The notes under the pieces were generated by a model. The model had not been told where the DNA came from and searched no databases. It saw only the letters and a list, made by a program, of their open reading frames with translations. Shown one piece after another: positions 22,734 to 32,732 of a stretch of 64,000 nt of DNA. The position numbers and the translations under genes are program-made. Position 1 is the stretch's first letter; the number at the start of each line of letters is the position of its first letter. Source of the DNA: Thamnidium elegans (lineage: Eukaryota; Mucoromycota; Mucoromycetes; Mucorales; Mucoraceae); contig JAIXMG010000001.1 of the NCBI GenBank assembly GCA_025201345.1, positions 2,046,001 to 2,110,000 on the forward strand. The letters run 5' to 3'.

Positions 22734-23625
22734 ATGAAATTGATTACTTCAGTTGCAACTTTATTGACCTTTATCTCGGTCATTCAAGCTCAAAGTAGTG
22801 CTTCTACCACGAATACAACCTCTACTGCCAACACACAATCTTATCCCGCGGCTGGTTCTAAGCCTGTGCCCAAGCCTGAATGGGTCGAATTAATTAAGAA
22901 TGCCAATATTACTAATGCTCCTGTATTAAAGAGTAACGGTGATGATGGTAAACAAATCAAAATAAAAATAAAATAAAACTTTATTTAATAAATAAACAGT
23001 ACTAACTTCATTTATAACACATTGATAGGTCCCAATGTAAACGGCGAAGACAAATACTGTGATTGGGCCATGTCAGGCTGTATGGGATCCAGTATTGGTG
23101 ATTGTCCTAAAGGTCAATGGGGTCTTACATTTGATGATGGACCTTCTGAGTTCTCTCCCATCTTGTATGACTTCTTAAAGACTACCAACCAAAAGGCTAC
23201 TTTATTCATGATTGGTGCCAATGTGATTAAACATCCTCAAATTGTGAAGCGTGCTTTTGACGAAGGTCATGAACTTGCTATTCATACCTGGACTCACAGT
23301 TTTATGACCACTCTCTCTAATGAACAAATCATTGCTGAATTAAAGTGGACTGAATTGGCTATCAAGGAAGTTACTGGTGTATCTCCTCGTTTATTCAGAC
23401 CTGTATGTTGTATAGTACATATTTAAAAAATATGCATAATGTACTAACATGATTTTTTTTTTGTAGCCTTACGGTGATATTGATGACCGTGTTAGAGATA
23501 TTGGTACTGCCCTTGGTTTTACTTGTAAGTAACACACACACAAATTATAATTACTATTTTACTTAATTATTTTTAGCTGTCATTTGGGATCATGACACCA
23601 ACGATTGGATGGTAAATATTATAAA

Positions 23626-23657
<32 letters not shown>

Positions 23658-24177
23658 AAAAAAAAAAAAGCCCCATATAACTTTATTAACCTGACTAAAA
23701 TAGCTTGCTGAAAATGCACCTGGTTTCAAATCTGAATGGATTGATGGTAACTTTACTGAATGGATTGCTGAAGCCAATACTTCTTCTACCGGTGGTCTTT
23801 CATTAGAACATGATATTCAAAAGGTCACTATTGATGCTGCTATCAGAAACTTGCCAGGTCTTCAAGTAGGTTTTACATCTTTTAAATCTCAATCTACTAT
23901 ACTAACTAAAACAAAATAGAAAGCATACACCGTAGTAACTGTCGGTCAATGTGCAGGTGTTGCTTCTTATAAAGAAGGTAACGTTACTGTCCCTATCAAT
24001 ACTACTGCTAGCTCTTCCATCATTCCTTCTGCTACCTCTGCACCTGTTGCACCTGCTGCTCCTTCTGCTACTCAACCTCATGAAGCACAAGTTGCTACTG
24101 GTCAAAATGCTGCTAATGCACTTGGTGCCTCTTCTCTTGTATTTGCATCTTTCTTTGTTACCTTATTTTTGGTTTAA
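22734..24177 (+). CDS. Chitin deacetylase, GPI-anchored (CE4 family), 366 aa, 6 exons
   Basis: Exons are 22734-22947, 23029-23402, 23467-23524, 23577-23611, 23704-23865 and 23920-24177. An N-terminal signal peptide (about residues 1-19) is followed by a Ser/Thr linker and a complete NodB/CE4 domain. It has TFDDGP (Asp107/Asp108), the metal-binding pair HTWTH (His157, His161), RPPYGD (about 195-200), WDHDTNDW and LSLEHD. The C-terminus is Ser/Ala/Pro-rich and ends in a hydrophobic tail (SSLVFASFFVTLFLV), a GPI-anchor signal. It removes N-acetyl groups from chitin to make chitosan at the cell surface, a hallmark wall polymer of Mucorales. The start was chosen at the ATG before the signal peptide. 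The fourth intron contains two long A tracts. Confidence 0.92.
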
Positions 24178-24994
24178 GAAAATCCAAAAAAAATTATTAT
24201 TTATACTATTTTTATTCAAAGTTTAATTAACTGTAATCAATTTTGTACTTTTTACATCTTCTTCCCATTATCATATATATATAAAAACACCATTTTATAA
24301 ATTATATTGAAATACATCTCTTTATATATAAAATACTACCTTATTTGATACATCTAATTTATAATATGATGAAATTGGCACTAGATGAATCGACGTTAGA
24401 CTTGTGTATCCTATTGATCGAATACAGTAACATCATTTCTTCCTTTATTGTAACATTATTATTTCATGTAATAGTTCCATTTACAGCTCTCTATTTCTTT
24501 TTTAGTATGTATTACTTTCTTGTACTTTGTCACGAGCTTTTTTTTCTTTTCTTTTTTTCCCTTGAAAATGGGGGCATCGTGTTTCTTTCTTCTTTATATG
24601 GTGAATAAAAGTATAAGTGATAAAGAAACTCGATTGAAGGGAAAAAAAAAAAAAAGACGGTACATTGTGTTGAGTTTTAAGGATAACAGGGAGGTAATTA
24701 TTATCACCTGTTGTCTATCTTATTGTTACAATTTTTATCATACCTATTTTACCCTAAAAATAAAGGAGGGGATGATACACCACTGGTTTTTCTTTTTCCT
24801 TCTTCCCTCTTTCCCTTAAATCCGACGACAAGTGAAAGCAAGAAAAGAGAAATAGCTACAAATACTCTAATTCTTACAACTTGAGCAAATGGTTGAGGGA
24901 CCAGATAGGAAAAAAAAAAGCGATCTTACCAAAGAAATATAAAAAAAACTATCAATAGTAGCACAGACATATAAAACGTTTTTGTCCACAAATA

Positions 24995-25366
24995 CTGGGT
25001 TTCCCACCTCATTTTCCAAAAGTGGCTACAATTTTTTCCAAAAATAGGCGCTGAATTTTTCCAAAACTTTTTTTTTATTTTTTACAAGAACTTAAAGCCT
25101 ATTTTCTTTTTGCCGTACAAATGTCTACTTCGGCAGGTTCTCTGTGCTTTTGATATAAGTTAACATATACCTCTTCAGTAACCATTTCATTCTCCTCTAG
25201 TATATATATTTTGTTCATAAACATGTCAATGTTCATTGTTAATTAAGTTTATTTTTTGTACAAATAGTAACAGGTTTTGGAAAAATTAAAAAAAGTTTTG
25301 GAAAAATTCAGTGCCTATTTTTGGAAAAATTACGCTCATTTTTGGAAAATGAGATGGGAAACCCAG
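24995..25366. mobile_element. 372 bp foldback MITE with long TIRs rich in TTTTCCAAAA motifs
   Basis: The left arm starts CTGGGTTTCCCACCTCATTT and the right arm ends in its inverse complement. The arms match over roughly 75-85 bp with scattered mismatches. TA flanks both ends (24993-24994 and 25367-25368). Each arm contains three to four copies of a TTTTCCAAAA-type motif spaced about 20-25 bp apart, like subterminal transposase-binding repeats. The central 200 bp have no sustained frame. This is a non-autonomous element of undetermined superfamily. Confidence 0.75.
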
Positions 25367-25875
25367 TACAAGGATTTAGAGAGTGAGTGTTACACCTGAA
25401 ATATCAAATCGAATTTCTCAAAAGACATCAATCAAAATAATAGATCGGTGAAAACCCAGTTTTTTTTTTTTTTATAAATATTATGTCAAGTGATACTTAT
25501 TCTAGTATATACAGTGTATATTTGCCATTTTTTTTCTTTTATCTATTTAATACTCGTTCCATCTGTATATTAACATCTCCTTTTAATGTTTTTTCTTTCT
25601 TTTTTTGCAATTGTTTTTTTTTTCTTTTTCGTATCCTTATTATAATCATGACGTAAATATCACAGACGCACACCACATATATATATTTATATATATATAT
25701 ATATATTCATGTTTATAAGTTGATCGAAAAAAAATCACTGTCAACTTTTAAACTATACGAATATCTGTCAAGCTTGTTACCTGATAACGGACCCCAGAAA
25801 AAAAAAAAAGTTAAGTTTGGCGGGCACGTTGAAGTATTTAAATTGGTGATAGGCGTAAAGACTGTATTACGGATA

Positions 25876-27359
25876 CAGTAGCGGCTCTATTTAAGGGTGG
25901 ATTTCTCCAGGATATCTTCAATCCCCCGCTTTACCACCACTATTGCCATTATTCAATTTGAGAGTGGAATCTAATTTTGCAAAAATACTAAACATATAAA
26001 ATAAATTTATAAGCAATAATAAAAAAAAAAGTTTTCAACTAACTTTGAGATGTGTATATGAAAGTTTCTAGTCTTGAAGAGTGTATAATAATTGAAACGA
26101 TAGAGAGAGTATAATTAAATAAATCATACAAAGTAATTAATTATGTGTCATTTTAATACATAGCTCTGCACTATTTTAAAATACTTCTAATGTTTGAGCT
26201 CTTGCAGAAAAAGATACACGGCATATTTTTTGTAGCGGGTTCAAGACTTATTTATATTATTATAACCCACCATTGTTCGTCCATTATCTTTTAATACACT
26301 CGTTTTTTACATGAATGTTTAGGCATCACTTCCAAAAAAGGTCATTTTAACTATGACTGAAATAAAATGTTTTCTTTGTAGAATTAAAAGTCTGGAAACT
26401 ATTCTTTTGCCCCAGATTTCACAGTAAAAGTTAGTCATTAGGAAGATATCTTTTATATCAAACATTGAAAACTGTTTGTTCTATATTTTTCACCTTTTTT
26501 TTATAATTATTAAAGAGTGATAGGGGGGGGGGGTCAAGCCCTTTTGTTTTTCGGATCAAATTTATGTATCTTTATAGAAAAACAACGGTGATAGTATACT
26601 CTTTCAGGCGCTTCTAATACATTAAAAATGATATTATTACTAAAGATAATGAACGAGTAATTACTGTTTAAAGGCCTTTTTTTTTTTTTACTTGACGCTT
26701 TAGCTAAGCGGACGTTAAGCTTGCGTTTTATTAAAAGCGTATTCACTCTCTCAGTTTTGGATGTAGCACTTTTATCTATAAATAAATAAAAACGAACTAT
26801 TAAAGATCTTTAATCTTTGTTACATTTAATAATAGTAGTAGCAAACTGAATTCGATGTAATCATGAAAATAAAGCAAATAGGTGAGTGCACGTGATAAAA
26901 AAAAAGTAATTTTTAAACAGTGATCACTCTTTCAGTTTTTGCATTAGAAATATACATTAAGATGGATTAGAAGCGTATAAACAAGTATTTTATTGCCAAT
27001 GATTTGCCCATAACAAAAGACAAAGTGGATCCAGAGAAATCGCGAAACATCCGTAATTTTTGGCCAAAAAACAAAAGGGGTTGACCCCCAAAAATGAAAA
27101 AAGTACGTTTTTAATTTTTTTATCAAAAATATATTTAAAGCAACTATTTTGTATTATACAACTTGGGTCCAAAAAGCTTTTTCTGTTTTTTAATAAATTA
27201 AGAACCATTATTTGTTATAGCGGGTAAAATTAGCGGTGAGTGATTTTTTTAAGCTGCAGTATTTTTATTGCTTGATATAATTATTTCGCCCACTGTTCGA
27301 TATAAGGGTATGTTCAATTTAAGGATGGATTTCTCCACTCTTAGATCTTACCGCTACTG
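25876..27359. mobile_element. Possible 1.5 kb decayed TIR element (CAGTAGCGG termini, TA flanks)
   Basis: The left end reads TA then CAGTAGCGG (25876-25884). The right end at 27351-27359 is the exact inverse complement followed by TA. A second shared block, TAAGG(G/A)TGGATTTCTCCA, occurs near both ends in direct orientation (25892-25909 and about 27320-27337). The terminal match is only 9 bp beyond the TA, so the call is tentative. No coding sequence is recognisable inside. Confidence 0.35.
26523..27089. repeat. Inverted repeat pair, G-run plus GTCAA.CCCTTTTGTTTTT
   Basis: Positions 26527-26553 and 27064-27089 are inverse complements over about 25 bp with few mismatches: GGGGGTCAA, then C or G, then CCCTTTTGTTTTT. 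They enclose about 570 bp that contain two similar CACTCT(C/T)TCAGTTTT blocks at about 26742 and 26927. This may be a separate non-autonomous element nested in the larger one. Confidence 0.5.
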
Positions 27360-27648
27360 TATTTTTATGAAAGCGATTTATTAATGGACTACATATTATT
27401 GTCTTTTTTTTTTTCTGGCTAAGCTGGATATTTGGTATACATTGTAATGAGTATATGAGATCTCGAAGTAACCCAAAACTGGTTAAAGACCCCCATACAC
27501 ACACCGAAACCTTTAACCCTTCTTTTCGTTGATGTCGTCATTTTTAGTTTTTTTTTCATTTCTGCATGAATTTTCTTTTTTATAAAAAAGAGGGAAAATA
27601 AAACCGGGGGTTTTTTCTTTTAACTTTTAATAACATAAATAAAATAAA

Positions 27649-28131
27649 ATGAATAGTGATATTCCCAAACATATTCCAGTTAATATGGCTGTAGCGCCAG
27701 AAAACAAACCATATGAACGTAAACACGTTATTCGCACAAGCAGTCCTCAACACCACGAAAACAAGTTGGCCCAACACAGTCTTTCACCCGAGAAACTTGG
27801 AGTAGTAGGATACGTAAAGGATGTAGCAGGATTTGTAAAGGACGTAGTTGAAGAACGTCGTCATCGTCGTAGCTCTGCGTCATCTATTGAAAACAATAAA
27901 GAAGAAGAAGAAGAAGAAGAGAAAATTCGACAAGAAAAGCCAAGACGTAGGTCTTCTGCTGAACAACATCATCCCACTGCTTTTTCAGATGCTGTTACTG
28001 GTTTATTCCCGGGTGTAAGTACGATTGGAGACGTAAATGCGTCTGGCTGTACTCACGCTGATGAACTTCGATCACAAATGATGCATATTAATAACGATCA
28101 ACAACACGATAGTAATCGTAATCTCTTGTAA
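27649..28131 (+). CDS. Hypothetical hydrophilic protein, 160 aa, single exon
   Basis: A single-exon frame runs from an ATG that follows a typical pyrimidine-rich leader to a TAA. The protein is polar and charged. Residues 48-70 read SPEKLGVVGYVKDVAGFVKD, which could form an amphipathic helix, and are followed by an arginine/serine patch (RRHRRSS), a glutamate run near residues 84-92 and a second RRRSS patch. Such RRxS patches are possible kinase sites (inference). No family was recognised. A real gene is supported by frame length, position between well-defined genes, and codon use similar to its neighbours. It converges on MHF1, with 46 bp between stops. Confidence 0.5.
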   Translation: MNSDIPKHIPVNMAVAPENKPYERKHVIRTSSPQHHENKLAQHSLSPEKLGVVGYVKDVAGFVKDVVEERRHRRSSASSIENNKEEEEEEEKIRQEKPRRRSSAEQHHPTAFSDAVTGLFPGVSTIGDVNASGCTHADELRSQMMHINNDQQHDSNRNLL

Positions 28132-28177
28132 AATAAAATAAAATAAAGATTTGTATATTTTATCTAACAAAAAGCTT

Positions 28178-28836
28178 TTATTTTTTTAATTCTTTTGCGG
28201 CTTCACGTAAAAGTTCGTGCTAAAAGGAAAAATAAAAATATTTAGTCTGTTATTTAGCCTATTTTCAGTTTAGTTCATACCAAACTATCATTACGTCGTG
28301 CACATAACTATAAAAAAAACATTTTTAAAGAAATAGCCCATTACATAAATAAATTTTCTATTGGTGTTACCTTGACATCTTCCATCGAAATACCAGCACG
28401 CTTACCATGACTACTCTATGTCAGTTTACCTCACTCTATTTTTTTTTCTGCCTGGATAATTTTTACCTTGCAAATGCTTCTAAATCAGTTGCCATTATAC
28501 CTTTTTTTTTTATATCGTTTTAGTTTTTTTTTTACTGCGCATAAAAAGAAAAAAAAATCCCTTACCCATTTGAGAGTATACCACTTCTGCTAAAGAAGAC
28601 GTAAAAGTAGGTGATACTTCCTTTCCCAACTTGTTAGCTACCATATATTTATTGTTAAAAAAAAAGTTATCCAGTCCTGATTTTTTTTTTTTAAAAAAAA
28701 ACCTTCTTCTTCAACAATTGTGCGAACCGATTGCCAAACAGCAGCCATTAACTTCTACAAAGAGACACTTTTAGTCTTTTTAAAAAAGATGTCAATTACT
28801 TTTTTTTCTTCTTCTTTTTACTTGCGAATTATCCAT
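28178..28836 (-). CDS. MHF1: CENP-S / MHF1 histone-fold protein, 94 aa, 7 very short exons
   Basis: Exons are 28836-28822, 28754-28703, 28637-28566, 28500-28467, 28413-28371, 28307-28281 and 28219-28178, all with GT-AG borders and consistent phase. The assembled protein reads MDNSQKLMAAVWQSVRTIVE, then EEANKLGKEVSPTFTSSLAE, then QMGIMATDLEAFAS, SHGKRAGISMEDVKLCARRN and DSLHELLREAAKELKK. This is the whole histone fold of CENP-S/MHF1: the A-x-W-x-V-x-x-I-V-E-E start, the DLE-x-FA core and MEDVKL-ARRN. With MHF2/CENP-X it binds DNA in the Fanconi FANCM/Mph1 repair complex and at the inner kinetochore. No exon exceeds 72 nt and the first is 15 nt, so single-frame searches miss the gene. The first exon is the least certain. 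Confidence 0.85.
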
Positions 28837-29101
28837 TGTGTTATCGTACAATGTAAAAGAAAGTTTTTTTTTTTAAAAAATAAAGTGACTCTTATTTCAA
28901 GTTCCCTTTTTTTTTTTTTGCATGTTTGCATTACGAAAAAAGACCTCACCTGACCAATTAATGAGCCTAATTTTTTTTTCGTGTATAGATTGCCATAATA
29001 AGCTGAGGGGTGATGTTAATTCAAAATCGATGAGGGGTGTACAACGGTTTTTTCTTCTTTTTTTCTTTTTATTAAATTCACAAGTTTAAAATATATTTGT
29101 A
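28837..29101. promoter_or_regulatory. Divergent upstream region MHF1 / GID4
   Basis: About 265 bp separate the two divergent start codons. The region has poly-T and poly-A tracts (28864-28880, 28908-28919, 28971-28979) and a T-rich leader just before the GID4 start. No specific site was recognised. Confidence 0.35.
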
Positions 29102-30120
29102 ATGCCAATACCTTCTGTTTCATCATCCGCCTCTACTCATCAAGGATTGGATGAAGTAGTAAAGTGTAAATTAGTGGTGAGCGAAACAACGATATTGAAT
29201 GACCAAGACAACAAGAAACAAGATACCATAGAGACTGATTCATCTAATGACAACAAAAAATCATATACCGAACTAAAAAAGAAGAAGGCGCTTTTACTTC
29301 ATGCTAGACATGAAGACGAAGATAAAGTAGTAAACTTGAGTGAGCATAGACTTTGCCCGGTTTCAATCAGTGGACTTTATGCTGGTTCTAAATTTTATGG
29401 AACTCAAAAGTGTGGCCCGGCAAGTTATGAAGTTCATGTAGAATTACTTGTAAGTTTTTTATTTTTATTTGTTTTAACTTGCATATTAAAAACCCCTTTA
29501 TCTTTTTTTTTTTAAAAAAAAGCATGTTGATATGAAAGAAAGTACTTTAAATGGTTACCTTGAAATAAAAGGCTTAACTAGCGAGTTTCCCGAACTTACT
29601 GTAAATATTAGGGATTTATGTTACTGGATTCAACCTCATGACTCTCTTTTATATTTAGACTTTTTTCGAGGCAGAGATAATGGGACCCAAGTACTCTTTC
29701 CATACCAGGAAATGGCAAGCAGATCAAAAGAGTGATCTTTTACACTGGGTAAGTGTCCCCCTCCCCTCCCCCTTTTTTTTTTCTCCTTGTAAGTTACTAA
29801 AAAGAAAAGAAAAATAATAGAAAAAATTCCCATCGTTTAAACCTTATGTTGATATATTTAACAATGATGATTTCGTTTATCAACCAACTGACGACTGTGA
29901 CTTTATATATATGCGATGGAAGGAAGTATTTCTGGTACCTGATCACCGTGTGAGTACAATTCATGGAGCAAGTTTTGCAGGCTTTTATTATATCTGCTAT
30001 CAAAGATCTACAAACCAAATTAAAGGTTTTTACTTTTTCCGTAATCATAAAGACTGGTTTCAAGAGTTAACGTTAAATCATGTTCATGAGCGCGCGTTTG
30101 GAAAGTTTGAATTTCGTTAA
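29102..30120 (+). CDS. GID4: GID/CTLH ubiquitin-ligase substrate receptor Gid4, 271 aa, 4 exons
   Basis: Exons are 29102-29449, 29523-29600, 29659-29748 and 29821-30120. After a polar N-terminus of about 95 residues comes the Vid24/Gid4 beta-barrel: GSKFYGTQK, GYLEIKGLTSEFPELTTFFE, RKWQADQKSDLLHWKKFPSF, MRWKEVFLVPDH, GASFAGFYYICYQ and the closing KFEFR. These are the most conserved blocks of the family. Gid4 recognises Pro/N-degrons on gluconeogenic enzymes for degradation by the GID E3 ligase when glucose returns. Total length is close to human GID4 (300) and the frame is intact. A (GA)n microsatellite lies in the 3' flank shared with REI1. Confidence 0.92.
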
Positions 30121-30278
30121 TTTTTTTATTTTGCATATAATTTGGTGTTACAGTAAACATTTGTTCGCAAAAAAAGACACACACACACATGGTAATAAAA
30201 ATATCAAGTTTAGTTTGTAATAATGTACAAGTTGTAAAATGTATAGTTTATTTTTATGATAAAAAAAAAGAGAAGAGA

Positions 30279-30303
30279 AGAGAGAGAGAGAGAGAGAGAG
30301 AGA
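30279..30303. repeat. (GA)n microsatellite between convergent GID4 and REI1
   Basis: An almost pure GA run lies in the 188 bp between the two stop codons and ends six bases before the REI1 stop codon. Confidence 0.9.
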
Positions 30304-30308
30304 AATAT

Positions 30309-31649
30309 CTAAATAATTTGGATTCTTAAATGCTTTTGCAATCTGTTTTGGTTCATACCGACCTTTGTAGTATATTCGTGTCTAGTACGAAGATCCTTGA
30401 AGGCTTCGGTAGGACGCATACCATGGCGACCATTAGTAAGTAATAATCTGTTGTTTTGAGAGTTACGCATAGATTCGAAAGCAGGAGCTTCAGAGTATTG
30501 GCCAATAAGCTTGTTAATCAAGATGGAGTCTCTGGTTTCTTCAGGCTTCATCTTTTGATCATAATAACGCTTCATGTGACGGTTACCGATAATTGAACCG
30601 TTAGGTAATACCAAACTTAACTCATCATCGGCTAAAGTTAATGAAGCAGTCAATGCTTCTAATTCGGCATCAATATCAACATCTTCACCTTCAATTTGAG
30701 GATAAGAAGAAGAGAAATCATAGAAATCAACCAATTCAGCCGCATCATTATCATCTTCATATGCAATCTTACAATGTCCCTTATCATTCTAAATTTTACC
30801 CTTTTTTAGTTATATACTCTTATAATACAATAAAAAAAAATTGACTTTACCATATGCTTTCTAACGGCATCAATAGTTCTTAATCCTCTACCCTTACCGT
30901 TACAGAAAATACAAACATTACCAACACTAATCTTTTCACCTAAATAACGAATAAGACCTCTTAAATCGACTAAAAACTCGATATCAGGAATGAAAAGACT
31001 ATGTGTGGTGGTCATATGTGCCATATTATCTTCAAATGTCTCTGCTTGATGAGGACAGAAAAGACAATCAGTTTCTTCTAAACGAGGGGCAGCCTTAATT
31101 TTCTCATCAATCATGGCCATCATTTCTTCTTCAGTAGTTTCTTCAGTGACTCTTAAGTCAACTTTAGGTGCCTCAACAATTTTATTCTCGACAACAGGCT
31201 CAGTTTCTTCAGCAGGCTTGCTTTCCTCATCATTTTTCTTCTTTAAAGCTTGCTTGGCAAGTACTTCTTGATGCTTTTTGGATTGCATATGGTTTTGGTA
31301 TTGGTTGATTGAACCAAAAGACTTTCTACAGGTACCACAGAACTGGTTAGTAGTAGTAAGCTCTTTCTTTACTTCAGCTTCCTTGGTTTCACGAGCTATT
31401 ATAAGGTTCGATGGTTAGCGATCTGATTAAATGTAAAACCCCGAGATCTATATTTCTTTTACCTTCTGTCTTGGAGCTGAATTGTTCCAAGGTGACACAG
31501 GGAAGATTAACTACTTTTCTCTTCAAGTTATATCTATGCCATTCGGAACGGTAATGGTTACGTTGACTTTCAGGTGTTTGAAAGGCAACTTGGCAAGAAA
31601 GACAGGTAAAGAGACCTGAAGAAGGTGAGGCAATTTCTTGATCTGACAT
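30309..31649 (-). CDS. REI1: Pre-60S ribosome maturation factor Rei1/ZNF622, 403 aa, 3 exons
   Basis: Exons are 31649-31463, 31395-30851 and 30788-30309. Four C2H2-type zinc-finger units are visible in the Rei1 order: CLSCQVAFQ (Cys16/Cys19), CGTCRKSFGSINQYQNHMQS, CLFCPHQAETF..N..HM, then CIFCNGKGRGLRTIDAVRKHM with NDKGHCKIAYE. The C-terminus has LVLPNGSIIGNRHMKRYYDQ and NGRHGMRPTEAFKDLRTRHE, with a basic tail. Rei1 acts in the cytoplasm, where it helps remove Arx1 and recycle Tif6 from the 60S subunit and probes the exit tunnel with its C-terminus (family knowledge). Length matches the yeast protein (393). Confidence 0.92.
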
Positions 31650-32271
31650 TTTTTATATATATTTTAAAAATAGTTTTCAATCGCTTTTTTTGCAAAGAAA
31701 GAAAAAAAAAAAAAAAAAAAAAAAGGTTCTAGGTAAAAATCTTTCCCCGCCACTCTAGGCTATAGACAGTCACGGACTTGACAGGTTTCTATACAAAACT
31801 AAGTTACCATAGGAAACACCAATTATTAAAAGAGGTTGCATTTTATAGCATATTTATAATTTATAAAAAAGTTTAATTCGAAAATTTATACTTTGTTTGT
31901 TAATATAAAGTTTTATAAGGATAAAAAGGTATAAGTGTGGGTGGTAAAGAGAGCAAGTAAATCGAAGTAAAGGCCGTCACGTCAGTTTTGGCCCGTAATC
32001 AAGCAAACCATTTGATTGGAGCATAACTATACTTTTTGGTTGCTCCTTAAAATATCATGATAAACTAAATGACGGAAGAGCCGTTATTTAGTGATAATAA
32101 TGGCTACGCCATTACGGAATATCACCATATCAATGCCCTTCTGTTTGCCTTTATTTATTAAATTGAAAGAAGCAGTTTATTTGATGTTAAAACACCGACT
32201 TTTTTTTATTTTTCTAGTTTACTGACCCTGGAATCGAAGCTTTTTTTTTTATTGCTTTTTTTTAAAATAAC
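31650..32271. promoter_or_regulatory. Divergent upstream region REI1 / NCE101-like
   Basis: About 620 bp separate the two divergent start codons. A 25-base A tract lies at 31700-31724 on the REI1 side. On the NCE101 side there are T9-T10 tracts within 60 bp of the ATG. The middle (31740-32160) has normal base composition, but I recognise no coding sequence or defined regulatory site in it. Confidence 0.35.
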
Positions 32272-32534
32272 ATGTCGGCACCAATGCGTTACGAATACCT
32301 TATTTCCAGGTAATATATATATATAAAGATATTTTAACAATAATAAAAAATAGAGACTTACTTATTGAATATAGGTCCGGCGATATTGTTTTTTCTTTAG
32401 CAGTTGGCACGATGGCGTACTTTTTAAATGAAAGAGACAACCCAAGAGCACAAAACGGAAAGACTTTACTTGAATTAGTTTCTAGAGCCAAAGAAAAGAA
32501 GATTAGAGAAAGAGAAGCAAGAAGAGCAGTGTAA
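32272..32534 (+). CDS. NCE101: NCE101-like small membrane protein, 65 aa, 2 exons
   Basis: Exons are 32272-32309 and 32375-32534, joined in phase 2. The protein has a short N-terminus (MRYEYLISRSGDIVFSLAVG), one membrane segment (about residues 15-33), the motif AYFLNERDNPRAQNGKTLLE, and a basic C-terminus. This is the layout of the fungal Nce101/NCE1 family: Y.LSR..D..FA...G..AYYL.ER...R..G..L.EL. The yeast protein was found in a screen for non-classical protein export; its molecular role is unclear. Small size and the split first exon make it easy to miss. The family call rests on spacing of conserved residues and length. Confidence 0.7.
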
Positions 32535-32666
32535 ATCGGAACCCTATTCTTCTCCTATTTTTTAAATATATATAACAAATAAAATAAATTGATGAGTAGA
32601 AAAAATAATCGGCATGATGACAAAATTAATGCCTTTTACTATTCCCGCATATATTTTTTTTTTTGG

Positions 32667-32674
32667 TATAAATA
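32667..32674 (+). promoter_or_regulatory. TATA-like box of the UDP-glycosyltransferase gene
   Basis: TATAAATA lies 66 bp before the start codon, in the 198 bp gap after the NCE101-like gene, and is followed by an A/T-rich leader. Confidence 0.5.
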
Positions 32675-32732
32675 GCAGATATGAAAGAAGAACCAAATTA
32701 ACCTTTTTTTCTTGTGAAATGAAAAATTAATC

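Larger units (their letters stand above)
24178..27648. other. 3.5 kb gene-poor region with nested inverted-repeat elements
   Basis: No protein gene could be supported. The stretch contains a foldback element at 24995-25366, a possible 1.5 kb TA-flanked element at 25876-27359, and an inner inverted pair at 26523-27089. Short open frames on both strands here are low-complexity and were not called. Confidence 0.5.

Noticed and set aside
24345..24819. Hydrophobic open frames downstream of chitin deacetylase
   Set aside because: Driven by T-rich sequence (Phe and Leu runs); no start context or conserved motif.
26534..27208. Minus-strand open frames rich in Phe, Lys and Asn
   Set aside because: They lie inside inverted-repeat remnants, have no recognisable motif and no suitable start context.
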